Positions 1 through 8,635 of a DNA stretch of 64,000 bases are shown here, one piece after another; positions within the stretch are counted from its first letter, which is position 1; each line of letters begins with the position of its first letter. The stretch lies in contig JBBKVP010000067.1 of assembly GCA_037968495.1 (NCBI GenBank), positions 1 to 64,000 of the forward strand. Reading direction: 5' to 3'. Under the pieces are notes generated by a model, which saw nothing but the letters and a program-made list of their open reading frames with translations, was not told the origin of the DNA and did no database searches. Position numbers and translations under genes: made by a program. This DNA is from Aestuarierythrobacter sp037968495. Lineage in GTDB: Bacteria > Pseudomonadota > Alphaproteobacteria > Sphingomonadales > Sphingomonadaceae.

Positions 1-314
1 ATCGCCGCACCGCGATCGGCATTGAGCTTGGCAGCCTCTGCCATCTCGCCTGGATTGCATCCGGCGAGCTGAAGCGAAACCGGTTCCTCGACCGGGTCCC
101 ACGCTGCCTTCTGCAAAGACTGCCGCGTTTCGCGGATCATTGCAGGGCTCGCGATCATCTCCGTTACATTCAGTCCTGAGCCGAAGCGGCGCACCAAAGT
201 GCGGAACGGCATATCAGTGACGCCTGTCATCGGTGCCAAAACCACCGGGCAGGCGATTTCGACGGGGCCGATCTTGATCGGCTTTATGGATGGAGAAACA
301 GGAAGATCGGTCAT
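1..314 (-). CDS. dusB: tRNA-dihydrouridine synthase, DusB/NifR3 type (partial, 5' end only)
   Basis: The N-terminal ~104 residues are present; the rest runs off the left edge. The start reads MTDLPVSPSIKPIKIGPVEI and is followed by APMTGVTDMPFR, the FMN-binding start of the Dus TIM barrel, and by NVTEMIAS. The family reduces uridine to dihydrouridine in the tRNA D-loop using FMN and NADPH. It is transcribed divergently from ispDF, an arrangement typical of alphaproteobacteria, where dusB/nifR3 often precedes ntrBC (not visible here). The ATG at 314 lies 79 bases from the ispDF start, so the two probably share a promoter region. Confidence 0.9.
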   Translation of the reverse strand, partial: MTDLPVSPSIKPIKIGPVEIACPVVLAPMTGVTDMPFRTLVRRFGSGLNVTEMIASPAMIRETRQSLQKAAWDPVEEPVSLQLAGCNPGEMAEAAKLNADRGAA

Positions 315-393
315 TATTTTACTATGTGCCTAAAAAACAGGCAGCATCTAGTGGATTGCAGTCGCTTGGTCCAGAGCTTAAGCGACAAGGCGA

Positions 394-1554
394 ATGAGTA
401 ATGATACCTTCCTTACCCCGTTTGCTGCCGTAATCGTTGCCGCTGGCGAAGGTCTCCGCGCCGGACAGCTGGTGCCCAAGCAGTTCGCCATGTGGCAAGG
501 TAAGCCTGTGCTGCGGCATTCGGTTGAAGCGCTGGCAGCGGCAGGCGCTGCGCCGATTGTTGTGGCGATACCCGAGGGCGCGGATGCTGTTGCCAGTGAA
601 GCCCTAGCGGGAATTGACGATTTATCATTAGTAATTGGCGGCGCTTCGAGGCAGGCTTCTGTCCGTCTTGCACTCGAAAGCATGGAAGGTGTCTCGCCTG
701 ATTTGGTGCTAATTCACGATGCGGCGCGTCCGATATTGCCTCAAAACATCATCGCAGGCGTGCTAAGCGCTTTGTCAGCCAATCAAGGCGCAATTCCCGT
801 GCTTCCAGTAGTCGACAGCCTAGCCGTAGAGCACGAAGGCCTGATGGCAGGCACAGCGGACCGGGAGAGCTTGCGGCGTGTGCAAACACCTCAAGGCTTT
901 CATTATCCTGCGATTCTTGCTGCTCATCGCAGTTGGGTCGGTGACGAAGCTGCCGGCGATGATGCCCAAGTGGCGCGCGCGGCTGGCATGGACGTAGCCT
1001 TGGTCGAGGGCGACGAGAAACTGCTCAAACTAACATTTGCGGAGGATTTCTTGCCCGACACGCAGGCCGACAAACCAGCCGTCCGGATCGGAACGGGATT
1101 CGACGTCCACCGGCTCGTCGCGGGCGAGGAATTGTGGCTCTGCGGGATCAAGCTCGATCATACGCACGGCCTTTCGGGCCATAGCGACGCGGATGTGGCG
1201 CTTCACGCGGTGGTCGACGCGCTATTGGGCGCTGCCGGCAAAGGCGACATCGGCGATCATTTCCCGCCCAGCGATCTGCAGTGGAAAGGCGCAAGCTCCG
1301 ACCGCTTTGTCACACACGCTGTGACGCTGGTGGCGGAGGCTGGCTACGCAGTTGGCAATGTGGATCTGACGATCATTTGCGAGGCGCCGAAAATTGGCCC
1401 GCATCGGGATGTCATGCGCAAACGGCTTGCCGGGTTGCTGGGCATTCAGGCAGAACAGGTTAGCGTGAAAGCCACTACCACTGAGCTCCTTGGCTTTACC
1501 GGACGGGGCGAAGGCATAGCGGCACAGGCTGCGGCGACGATACTTTCGATTTGA
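394..1554 (+). CDS. ispDF: Bifunctional IspD/IspF enzyme of the MEP isoprenoid pathway
   Basis: This 386-residue fusion carries out two non-consecutive steps of the non-mevalonate isoprenoid pathway: CDP-ME synthesis (IspD) and MEcPP cyclisation (IspF). IspD spans about residues 1-225, with the nucleotide-binding VIVAAGEGLRAG...PKQ segment and DAARP. IspF spans about 228-386, with metal ligands in GFDVHRL and HSDADVALHAVVDALLGA, then GDIGDHFPPSD and a Thr-rich KATTTE near the C terminus. Length and domain order match the alphaproteobacterial fusion. The intervening ispE product must be encoded elsewhere. The stop is directly followed by the region of the next gene, so co-transcription is likely. 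Confidence 0.95.
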   Translation: MSNDTFLTPFAAVIVAAGEGLRAGQLVPKQFAMWQGKPVLRHSVEALAAAGAAPIVVAIPEGADAVASEALAGIDDLSLVIGGASRQASVRLALESMEGVSPDLVLIHDAARPILPQNIIAGVLSALSANQGAIPVLPVVDSLAVEHEGLMAGTADRESLRRVQTPQGFHYPAILAAHRSWVGDEAAGDDAQVARAAGMDVALVEGDEKLLKLTFAEDFLPDTQADKPAVRIGTGFDVHRLVAGEELWLCGIKLDHTHGLSGHSDADVALHAVVDALLGAAGKGDIGDHFPPSDLQWKGASSDRFVTHAVTLVAEAGYAVGNVDLTIICEAPKIGPHRDVMRKRLAGLLGIQAEQVSVKATTTELLGFTGRGEGIAAQAAATILSI

Positions 1555-1566
1555 ATGGAGACCCGA

Positions 1567-2103
1567 ATGAAAATGATCAAAACAGGCGCGGCGGCCTTGG
1601 CAATGTTGGCGCTGTCGCAGCCGCAAATAGCGATGGCGCAGAATTGTGTGCAAGAGGCTGATGCTGCAGATGCAATGATCTACGCAATGCCAGCGATGGT
1701 TGCGGCTCTTGAGTCGAAGTGTTCAGGTCAACTTGCCAAGAACGGATATTTGGCAACACGCGGTTCGGCACTTAAGGCCCGCTATTCCGCGTTTTCTTCG
1801 AGCGCCTGGCCTGGGGCGAGCCGCTTGATTGGCGTCTTTGCGAGCTCCGGCAGTGACAAGAACGGACAGGAAATGGCTGCAATGCTTTCGGCAATGCCCG
1901 AAGAAGCTATGGGGCCATTTTTGAATGCAGTGATCGAGCAGAAGCTGGCCGAGAAAGTTCCAGTAAAACAGTGCCGCAATATCGAGCGCGGCCTAGCGCT
2001 TTTCGATCCTTTGCCGGCAAAAAACATGGGCGCTCTGGCTGGTTTTCTCATGCGAGTTGCTGATGTCGATAAGCCTAAGATCTGTAAGTTGCAAACCAAG
2101 TGA
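1567..2103 (+). CDS. Secreted protein of unknown function
   Basis: Residues 1-~25 form a signal peptide (KMIKTGAAALAMLALSQ, then an AMAQ cleavage site). The mature part of about 150 residues is helical with four or more Cys (NCVQE, ESKCSG, KQCRN, KICKL), which suggests disulphides in the periplasm. I chose the ATG at 1567 because GGAG at 1557-1560 sits six bases upstream; the ATG at 1555 would place that motif inside the gene. The stop overlaps the GTG start of pncC (GTGA), so it is translationally coupled to it. I recognise no family. Confidence 0.75.
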   Translation: MKMIKTGAAALAMLALSQPQIAMAQNCVQEADAADAMIYAMPAMVAALESKCSGQLAKNGYLATRGSALKARYSAFSSSAWPGASRLIGVFASSGSDKNGQEMAAMLSAMPEEAMGPFLNAVIEQKLAEKVPVKQCRNIERGLALFDPLPAKNMGALAGFLMRVADVDKPKICKLQTK

Positions 2104-2597
2104 CCGGGACCATATTCCCAAAAGAGATCGCCGATCTGGCCCGCCGCGTCGTTGAAGAAAACGCCGCCGCGGGCCGTAAGGTCGCGCTAGCGGAAAGCTG
2201 TACTGGCGGGCTCGTCGCTGCGGCTTTGACCGAAGTACCTGGATCTTCCGCCGTGCTTGATCGAGGTTTCGTGACCTATTCCAACGAATCCAAGATGGAG
2301 ATGCTGGATGTCCAGTCGGACATCATCGAGGCGCTAGGCGCTGTTTCTGTCGCTTGCGTATGGGCGATGGCGCAAGGCGCTCTGAAACACAGTAACGGCG
2401 ATGTAGTTGTAGCGATTAGCGGCATTGCAGGGCCTGACGGAGGTAGTGACCTCAAGCCAGTGGGAACAGTCGTTTTCGCCAAAGCCATTCGCGGCGAGGA
2501 CGAGCCTGAAGCTGAAATGAAGCTGTTCGATTCAAACGACCGCTCAGAAATACGACGTCAGGCGACGCTTTGCGCGTTGGAGCTATTATTGCCGTAA
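2100..2597 (+). CDS. pncC: Nicotinamide-nucleotide amidase, CinA C-terminal domain protein
   Basis: This 165-residue protein corresponds to the stand-alone CinA C-terminal domain, which deamidates NMN to nicotinate mononucleotide in pyridine nucleotide salvage. Diagnostic segments are VALAESCTGGLVAAALT, with the catalytic Ser/Thr region, VTYSNESKMEML, and ISGIAGPDGGSDLKPVGTV. The N-terminal MoaB-like domain of full CinA is absent, as is usual in this group. Translation starts at GTG overlapping the previous stop. Its 3' end overlaps the 3' end of the convergent START-domain gene by 40 bases. Confidence 0.9.
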   Translation: MTGTIFPKEIADLARRVVEENAAAGRKVALAESCTGGLVAAALTEVPGSSAVLDRGFVTYSNESKMEMLDVQSDIIEALGAVSVACVWAMAQGALKHSNGDVVVAISGIAGPDGGSDLKPVGTVVFAKAIRGEDEPEAEMKLFDSNDRSEIRRQATLCALELLLP

Positions 2598-3019
2598 AGC
2601 TCGTCGGCGCGAGTTTCAAAGGCCGTCATCATCTTGCGGAATGCACGGTCGAAATATTGGCCGGCCAAGGCCTCGAACACTTTGTTGTTAAAGGTGAAGT
2701 CGACGCAGAAGTCGATGCTGCATCCCCCGTTCTCCTTCGCCGTGAAAATCCAGCGATTGCTGAGGTCGCGCATCGGCCCGTCAATGTAGTGGACCTCCAA
2801 CCGGTTCGGCCGGTCCTTCACAACACGTGAGGTGAATTTTTCGCGCAGACTTTTGAAACCCACCAACATGTCGGCGACCATTTCGGTGTCGCTGTCAGAG
2901 CGAACACGTGTTGCCATTACCCAAGGCAGAAACTCTCCATATTTTTCAACATCAGCCACAAGGTCGAACATCTGCTCTGCGCTATAACGCAGATCGCGGA
3001 CTTGGTGGATGCCGGGCAT
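2558..3019 (-). CDS. COQ10/RatA-type START-domain protein, probable ubiquinone-binding
   Basis: The 153-residue protein begins with the family pattern HQVRDLRYSAEQMFDLVADV, followed by YGEFLPWV, and ends with a conserved helix (QYFDRAFRKMMTAFETRA). COQ10-type proteins bind coenzyme Q or related lipids in a START fold and support respiration; the E. coli relative RatA has been described as affecting ribosome association, so the annotation of single members is uncertain. It follows lipA with a one-base stop/start overlap (TGATG), so the two are one transcription unit. This lipA-coq10 order is common in alphaproteobacteria. Confidence 0.85.
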   Translation of the reverse strand: MPGIHQVRDLRYSAEQMFDLVADVEKYGEFLPWVMATRVRSDSDTEMVADMLVGFKSLREKFTSRVVKDRPNRLEVHYIDGPMRDLSNRWIFTAKENGGCSIDFCVDFTFNNKVFEALAGQYFDRAFRKMMTAFETRADELYGNNSSNAQSVA

Positions 3020-3957
3020 CAGCGCGCTTTCGCAGCAGCCTTGGTAAATTTGGCTTCACGGGCCGCGCGCATTTCCGCGAAATCGTCACCGGCGTGATAG
3101 CTTGAACGCGTAAGCGGGCTTGATGCGACCTGAAGGAAGCCTTTCGCGCGGGCAATCGAGCCGTAAGCATCGAATTGCTTGGGCGTCACGAATTCTTCGA
3201 CTGTCGCGTGTTTCGGCGTTGGTTGGAGATATTGCCCCATAGTCATGAAATCGACGTCTGCGCACCGCATATCGTCCATCACCTGATGCACCTCGAGCCG
3301 CTGTTCGCCCAGCCCCAGCATGATGCCGGACTTGGTGAAAATCATCGGATCATGCTCCTTCACTTCTTCCAGCAGCCGCAGCGACGCATAGTAGCGCGCA
3401 CCAGGCCGGATTGTCGGATAAAGGCGCGGCACAGTTTCGAGGTTATGGTTGTAAACATCTGGGCCTGCTTCACAAATCGCCTCAACTGCAGGTCGCATCT
3501 TGTTGCGGAAATCAGGTGTCAGAATTTCAATAGTCGTATTGGGCGTATTCCGTCGCAGCGCTTCGATCACCTTCACGAACTGGCTAGCGCCGCCGTCCGG
3601 CAGATCATCGCGGTCGACACTGGTTACAACGATATGCTCGAGTCCCAACTTCGCCGCTGCTACAGCCGTGTGTTCCGGTTCAAGTGGGTCCACCATCCCA
3701 GGCATGCCGGTTTTGACATTACAAAAGGCACAGGCACGTGTGCAGACGTCGCCTAGGATCATTACCGTGGCGTGTTTCTTAGTCCAGCATTCGCCAATGT
3801 TCGGACAAGCTGCCTCTTCGCAAACGGTATTAAGGCCCAATTCGCGCATCAGTTTGCGCGTATCATTATAGCCTTTGCTGACAGGCGCTTTGACGCGAAT
3901 CCAGTCAGGCTTGCGGGTTGAGGGTGCGGGGGCGAGAGTTTCGGACTTTGTTGCCAT
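3019..3957 (-). CDS. lipA: Lipoyl synthase
   Basis: This radical-SAM enzyme inserts two sulphurs into protein-bound octanoyl groups to make the lipoyl cofactor needed by, among others, the pyruvate dehydrogenase encoded further on in this window. The auxiliary cluster motif is CEEAACPNIGEC; the radical-SAM motif is CTRACAFC; the C-terminal SSPLTRSSYHA supplies the conserved RSSYHA. The protein is 312 residues, normal for the family. I prefer ATG at 3957, preceded by GGTGAG; a GTG at 3966 in frame is possible. Confidence 0.95.
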   Translation of the reverse strand: MATKSETLAPAPSTRKPDWIRVKAPVSKGYNDTRKLMRELGLNTVCEEAACPNIGECWTKKHATVMILGDVCTRACAFCNVKTGMPGMVDPLEPEHTAVAAAKLGLEHIVVTSVDRDDLPDGGASQFVKVIEALRRNTPNTTIEILTPDFRNKMRPAVEAICEAGPDVYNHNLETVPRLYPTIRPGARYYASLRLLEEVKEHDPMIFTKSGIMLGLGEQRLEVHQVMDDMRCADVDFMTMGQYLQPTPKHATVEEFVTPKQFDAYGSIARAKGFLQVASSPLTRSSYHAGDDFAEMRAAREAKFTKAAAKAR

Positions 3958-4103
3958 GACGCTCACCTAGCGACCGCGCACCCTGCCTTCAATAGCCAGC
4001 AGACTGCATAGGAATTCCGCAGGCGCGAGCATGCCCATTAAAAGCGGTGCATTCCATCACTATCAGCATTGCCAATTTCATGACCTTGGGCAACAAACCT
4101 CGC

Positions 4104-5066
4104 ATGATTCTCCAAACGCTCGCGTCTCCGGTGGTCCTGTTTTTTGTGCTGGGTTTTTTGGCCGCAGCGATCCGTTCTGACCTGTCCATTCCCGACCCAA
4201 TCGCAAAGGCGATGTCGATCTACCTTATGGCAGCTATCGGCTTGAAAGGCGGAGTAGAGATTGCGCAGACCGGGCTGACTGATACCGTTCTGCTTGCTGC
4301 AGCCGCGGGCATCGGCTTATCCTTCTTATTACCCTTCGCTGTCTTCGCAGTTTTGCGCGCGACTAAAACCGATGCGATCAACGCAGGCTCAATCGCGGCG
4401 CATTATGGTTCCGTAAGTGTGGTCACATTCGTTACCGCGGTTGAACTCCTGAAGGGCGCGGGGCTCGAAAGCGATGGCTACATGGTCGGCGTAATGGCGT
4501 TGATGGAAACGCCGGCGATCATAACCGGATTGCTGCTTGCGAGACGCTTCTCAGAAAAGGATACATCGGCAAGCGCTGGCGGAGGTGGCGGGTTGGCGCA
4601 TGAGGTTCTCACCAACGCATCCGTCATGCTCTTGCTTGGCGCATTTGCGATTGGCTGGATTGTTGGCGTAGATGGTTATGAACCGGTCAGCCCGTTCTTC
4701 TCTGCAGGTTTCAAGGGAGTGCTGTGCCTCTTCTTGCTCGATATGGGTCTCGTCGCATCTCGCCGCCTGTTTGAAAGCCGCGCGCTTACTCCCGTACTGG
4801 TGGTGATCGCGATCGGCTTCCCGATTGTGAATGGAGCGATCGGAGTGGCATTGGGCACGGTCCTGGGCCTAGGCATGGCTAATGCGGCGATCTTGGGTGT
4901 GTTAGCCGCCAGCGCTTCCTACATTGCGGTTCCAGCGGCAATGCGGCTTTCGCTGCCAGAGGCCAATCCGGGGATATCGCTGGCCATGTCGCTAGGTGTC
5001 ACCTTTCCCTTCAACATTATTCTGGGCATTCCGTTATTCGCGGCAATCGCCCGTGCATTGGGATAG
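4104..5066 (+). CDS. SbtA-like sodium-dependent bicarbonate permease family protein
   Basis: This is an integral membrane protein of about 320 residues with roughly ten hydrophobic segments in two inverted halves. Typical SbtA-family stretches are SPVVLFFVLGFLAAAIRSDL, IGLKGGVEIA, SIAAHYGSVSVVTFVTA and the C-terminal SYIAVPAAMRLSLPEANPG. The cyanobacterial members import bicarbonate with Na+. The start at 4104 is chosen because hydrophobic family homology begins there; ATGs at 4047 and 4080 are in frame upstream. The next two genes encode a PII-like protein and a carbonic anhydrase, which strongly support a role in inorganic carbon supply. Transport substrate itself is inferred from family. 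Confidence 0.85.
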   Translation: MILQTLASPVVLFFVLGFLAAAIRSDLSIPDPIAKAMSIYLMAAIGLKGGVEIAQTGLTDTVLLAAAAGIGLSFLLPFAVFAVLRATKTDAINAGSIAAHYGSVSVVTFVTAVELLKGAGLESDGYMVGVMALMETPAIITGLLLARRFSEKDTSASAGGGGGLAHEVLTNASVMLLLGAFAIGWIVGVDGYEPVSPFFSAGFKGVLCLFLLDMGLVASRRLFESRALTPVLVVIAIGFPIVNGAIGVALGTVLGLGMANAAILGVLAASASYIAVPAAMRLSLPEANPGISLAMSLGVTFPFNIILGIPLFAAIARALG

Positions 5067-5069
5067 ATC

Positions 5070-5381
5070 ATGGCAGTAACAGTAACCCGCAAACGGATCG
5101 AAATCCTGACCGACACGGCACTGCTGCCGCGCGTCATTTCGATGATCGAGCAAGCTGATATATCGGGCTACAGCATCATCCGCGTCGCGGCAGGTGGATC
5201 GCGTTCGGGCAAGTGGCGAACTGACGACCTCACCGGAGCATCCGCGAAATCGATGGTGATTGCGCTGGCTTCTGCGGAGAAGGCTGAAAGCTTCGTGGAT
5301 GCCATTTCACCGCTTCTTTCGGCACAAGGTTTCTTGCTGACAATAGGTGAGGTCGAAGTAGTACGAGGTGAGCGTTTCTGA
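5070..5381 (+). CDS. PII-like regulatory protein, SbtB type
   Basis: The 103-residue product has the ferredoxin-like PII layout (KRIEILTDTALLPRVISMIE, then SGYSIIRVAAGG, then TIGEVEVVRGERF) but lacks the uridylylated Tyr loop of canonical GlnB. Cyanobacterial SbtB binds adenine nucleotides and controls the bicarbonate permease SbtA. The gene lies three bases after the SbtA-like gene and overlaps the carbonic anhydrase start by one base (TGATG), so the three are almost certainly one operon. Which nucleotide it binds cannot be read from sequence. Confidence 0.85.
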   Translation: MAVTVTRKRIEILTDTALLPRVISMIEQADISGYSIIRVAAGGSRSGKWRTDDLTGASAKSMVIALASAEKAESFVDAISPLLSAQGFLLTIGEVEVVRGERF

Positions 5382-6022
5382 TGCCTGAGTTCGCAGAACT
5401 CTTGGAAGGTTACAGGCGATTTCGGTCCAATATCTATGCCGATCAGCGGGAACGCTATGATCGCCTTGCATCGCACGGCCAGTCTCCAAAGCTGATGGTA
5501 ATCGCTTGTTCTGACAGCCGGGTTGATCCGGCGCAGGTATTCGATGTGGATCCGGGGCAAATCTTTGTAGTGCGAAATGTGGCCGCACTTGTTCCGCCAT
5601 TTGAAACAACGCCCGGCCTGCACGGCGTTTCGGCTGCGCTGGAGTTCGCTGTGCAAGTGTTGAAGGTACGTCAGATTGTGGTGATGGGCCACGGAAAGTG
5701 CGGTGGCTGCAAGGCGGCGCTCACACAGGAGCTGCACGGCACCCGGCCTGGTGAAGGCGGTTTTATTGCCAACTGGATTTCCATGCTGGATGGCAAACGT
5801 GATGCCGTGATCGCGAAACACGGCGCCACGGGCCGCGAAGCTGAACGCGCGATGGAGTTCGAGGGCGTAAAGGTTAGCCTTGCGAATTTGCGCACATTCC
5901 CATGCGTGCGAGCTGGCGAGGCCAATGGATCCCTGGTTTTGCGCGGCGCGTTTTTCGCAATAATCGACGGTGTCCTGCATCTTCTCGATGAAGAAACGGG
6001 CGAATTCTCTCCGGCAGACTAG
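5381..6022 (+). CDS. can: Beta-class carbonic anhydrase
   Basis: This 213-residue enzyme interconverts CO2 and bicarbonate. Zinc ligands are visible as the Cys of ACSDSRVDP (also giving the Asp-Arg dyad) and His and Cys of GHGKCGGC. Length is normal for cytosolic bacterial beta carbonic anhydrases and no signal peptide is present. As the third gene of the SbtA-like/SbtB-like operon it probably equilibrates imported bicarbonate with CO2 for carboxylases. The next gene begins 43 bases downstream. Confidence 0.95.
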   Translation: MPEFAELLEGYRRFRSNIYADQRERYDRLASHGQSPKLMVIACSDSRVDPAQVFDVDPGQIFVVRNVAALVPPFETTPGLHGVSAALEFAVQVLKVRQIVVMGHGKCGGCKAALTQELHGTRPGEGGFIANWISMLDGKRDAVIAKHGATGREAERAMEFEGVKVSLANLRTFPCVRAGEANGSLVLRGAFFAIIDGVLHLLDEETGEFSPAD

Positions 6023-6065
6023 CAGCCTGCTTGCAAGTCCGCTGTTAGCCTGTAGCTCTAGGAAC

Positions 6066-6788
6066 ATGAGCACAGAAGACCTGAAAAACATCGCCCTGTT
6101 GATCGATGCCGACAATGTCACGCATCGCGGGATCGACCCTGCCCTGACCGTTATGGCCGAGCTGGGCCAGGTCAACATCCGCCGCGCGTATGGCAATTTC
6201 GCAAAGGACAATCTCGGTAATTGGGACAAGATTACCAACAAATACGGCATTCGCCCGCAGCAGCAGTTCGATGTTTCGAAGGGCAAGAACGCGACCGATA
6301 TGGCGATGACTATAGACGCGATTGACCTGCTCTATCAGGGTAAGGTCGATGGATTCGGGATCATGACATCCGACAGCGACTTTACACCGCTTGTTACCCG
6401 GCTGAGGCAAGATGGGATCATTGTATATGGGTTTGGTGAGTCCAAGACGCCCGCCTCTTTCAAATCGGTCTGTACGCGCTTCATTGATATCGAGCAGCTA
6501 ATCACCAACACTTCGGATGAAGATGCGCCTAGCGGCTCGCGAGTAAGTTCTGCAAAGGGTGCCGTAGATCAAGACCTGATGGAGTTGATTGGTGCCGCTT
6601 ACAAAGAGGCCAAGCGCGACGAGAAAGGGTTCGCAAAGCTGCAGCAAGTGGGGCAGATTGCGGGCAACCGCTCAAGCTTCGACGTGCGTAACTATGGTTA
6701 CAAGAGCCTGTCCGATCTGTTCGAAGCGCTCGACAATTTTCAGCTAGAGCGCGACGGAAGCCAGATTTTGGTCAGGCGGCTTCGCTAG
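6066..6788 (+). CDS. NYN-domain ribonuclease-like protein with C-terminal OST-HTH/LOTUS domain
   Basis: The N-terminal ~150 residues form a PIN-like NYN domain: LLIDADNVTHRG, GKNATDMAMTIDAIDLLY and MTSDSDFTPLVTRL supply the acidic residues expected for metal-dependent nuclease activity. The C-terminal ~70 residues (from DLMELIGAAYKEA, then GNRSSFDVRNYGYKSLSDLFEAL) match the OST-HTH/LOTUS RNA-binding winged helix. This combination is shared with eukaryotic MARF1/limkain-type proteins. The ATG at 6066 is chosen because the NYN domain starts immediately after it. RNA substrates are unknown. Confidence 0.85.
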   Translation: MSTEDLKNIALLIDADNVTHRGIDPALTVMAELGQVNIRRAYGNFAKDNLGNWDKITNKYGIRPQQQFDVSKGKNATDMAMTIDAIDLLYQGKVDGFGIMTSDSDFTPLVTRLRQDGIIVYGFGESKTPASFKSVCTRFIDIEQLITNTSDEDAPSGSRVSSAKGAVDQDLMELIGAAYKEAKRDEKGFAKLQQVGQIAGNRSSFDVRNYGYKSLSDLFEALDNFQLERDGSQILVRRLR

Positions 6789-6802
6789 CTTGGACTAGAT
6801 AC

Positions 6803-6831
6803 AAAAACGGCGCGAACCGAAGTCCGCGCCG
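6803..6831 (-). terminator. Rho-independent terminator of the minus-strand gene at 6860-8326
   Basis: A perfect 7-base stem (CGGCGCG at 6808-6814 with CGCGCCG at 6825-6831) encloses a 10-base loop. Read on the minus strand it is followed at once by TTTTT (6807-6803). It lies just beyond the stop of the minus-strand gene and also separates it from the convergent NYN gene. Confidence 0.8.
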
Positions 6832-6859
6832 CTTCGTGCATTAGCAGTACCTCAAAGGC

Positions 6860-8326
6860 CTACATCGCGGTAGCTGCTGAACCTTCCTGCGTCCTGGCAT
6901 ATGCCGACCACAGGCCTGCGAGTCCTTTGTGCTTACCGGTCACCCTGCCAAAGGCTTCGCGGGCACCGTCAAAATTACCTTGGTCCATGCGCGCGATGCC
7001 AAGACGGATCAGAGCGGTATCAATATCAACCCCGCCATTCTTAACTACCAGCTCGAACATCTCCTGAGCCGTTACTGCATCACCGAGTGATAGCGCAGTG
7101 TTAGCCAAGGAGCTTGCAACCTTCGGATTGGCCGCAGCACGGCTGCGGTTGGACTTGTCGCCCAAATACTGACGGTCTGAACCAGCATTACTTTTTGCTT
7201 GCGCTACGGCTTCGGCAAGATCTGCGCTGGTGAGCGCGCCAGAGGCTAAGGCTGCGTCGATAATCGATTGGGCTTCGGTAGGATAAAGCGTTGGGTTGAG
7301 GCCCCGCAAATAATCTCGATACTCAGCGCCGCGACGTAATGCCTTAGTGCGCATCAATAGACGCATCGCATCGACCGCCTCAGCTTCGGTAAAATTGCCA
7401 TTTTCAACAATCGCAGTTGCCGCGAAGGACCAATTTGCAGGGCTGTTTTCTTCAGCCAGAAGTTTCGCAATATCAGCGTTGAGCGCGTCGGCTGACATAT
7501 CGCCAGCCGCCTGACGCGGCACATTGTCGTAATAATTTGTGGCGTCTTCTGAAGGGAAACGGTCTTTCAAAAGAGTGACCAGCTTGACGACTTCGTAAAA
7601 CTTGTTGCCGTCATAAGCGTTCTTCAATGACGAGCGAACTGTGTCTTCATCGACCAGAGCCGGAGAAGTTCTTGCCAAGTCTAGAACGACTTTGGCACCG
7701 CCCGGTACATCGCCTGCACGGTAATAGCTCTCTGCGAGGACTGCGGCCGGTGAGTTCTGGTTCCAGCCTGCTTTAATCGCGCGGCTAATATATATGCGAG
7801 CTGTTGCCCAATCTTCTTTTTGGAAAGCGATGGTGCCGACAAACCAACTATATTGTCCAATCTTGTCGGCAGGCGTTTTGCCTGACCCCAGTGACGCGAT
7901 CAGCCCCTGCTGCTGATAGTTGGTATCGGCTGACTTCACACCCCAGTTCAATGTGTACTGACCAGCTGTGTAGCCATCATCCTCAGTTTCAACCGCCGCA
8001 TTCATGGCCGCGAGCTTATTCACGATGTCTGTCTTCGCTATCAGTTGTTGGCGCAGGGCTGGTTTCGCAGCATCATCAGCTGATGTCAGTTGGCTCACGA
8101 TAGCAGCTAGCTCTGCATCGGTTTCCAATTGCTGAAGGGCTTCAGCAGCAGGGTTGCCTGCTTTTTGGAATTTCTTCGAATACTTCGGCTTGTCCTGCGC
8201 GTAAGCGGCTGGCGCCGTCACAGCGCTGGCGGTAAATGCGCCGGTGGCCAATGCGAGTGCCAGCGCAATATGCGATGCTGGACGAAATGCTGCGCGTTTT
8301 CGCGCTAGGATTGAAGTGGATGTCAT
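6860..8326 (-). CDS. Secreted helical-repeat (TPR/Sel1-like) protein, function unknown
   Basis: The 488-residue product begins with a long signal peptide (positively charged start, then LALALATGAFTASAV, cleavage near AAYAQ). The mature part is built of helical pairs resembling tetratricopeptide repeats, for example FVGTIAFQKEDWATARIYIS, AESYYRAGDVPGGAKVVLDL and ALIRLGIARMDQGNFDGARE. Such proteins usually act as scaffolds in the periplasm or outer membrane. The ATG at 8326 is preceded by GGAGAG, favouring it over an in-frame start at 8362. It is a single-gene unit with its own terminator. I cannot assign a function. Confidence 0.75.
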   Translation of the reverse strand: MTSTSILARKRAAFRPASHIALALALATGAFTASAVTAPAAYAQDKPKYSKKFQKAGNPAAEALQQLETDAELAAIVSQLTSADDAAKPALRQQLIAKTDIVNKLAAMNAAVETEDDGYTAGQYTLNWGVKSADTNYQQQGLIASLGSGKTPADKIGQYSWFVGTIAFQKEDWATARIYISRAIKAGWNQNSPAAVLAESYYRAGDVPGGAKVVLDLARTSPALVDEDTVRSSLKNAYDGNKFYEVVKLVTLLKDRFPSEDATNYYDNVPRQAAGDMSADALNADIAKLLAEENSPANWSFAATAIVENGNFTEAEAVDAMRLLMRTKALRRGAEYRDYLRGLNPTLYPTEAQSIIDAALASGALTSADLAEAVAQAKSNAGSDRQYLGDKSNRSRAAANPKVASSLANTALSLGDAVTAQEMFELVVKNGGVDIDTALIRLGIARMDQGNFDGAREAFGRVTGKHKGLAGLWSAYARTQEGSAATAM

Positions 8327-8635
8327 GGTCGGGTCTCTCCTGAAAACGGAATTTCTATACACTAATTAGCGTTCAACGGGGAAATCGTTCCGGCGCTCCT
8401 GCCAAGGGCGACCTCAGATTGCAATTACTCGTGTAGGATTTCGTGCCTGAATGACAATTGAATACGGACTAAAATTGGCAGTTTTCTGTGCGTTTGCGGG
8501 GTGCATTGAGCCAAATGTGGATAAGGATGGGCAAACATCTCTGCTGGGGTGCCCTCGGGTGGCTAATCGACCCCTACTTCTCTATGTACGTTAGCCTAGT
8601 CCGGCCCCATTGCGGGCACGTTTTGAAAGTATCCT
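8327..8635. other. Intergenic region between two divergent genes
   Basis: About 309 bases separate the start of the minus-strand secreted-protein gene from gyrA. It must contain promoters for both. I see no convincing -35/-10 pair, no strong hairpin and no plausible short gene in it. Confidence 0.5.

Noticed and set aside
5168..6286. 372-codon minus-strand frame opposite the SbtB-like, carbonic anhydrase and NYN genes
   Set aside because: It spans three clear plus-strand genes and has no family resemblance; a by-product of codon bias.
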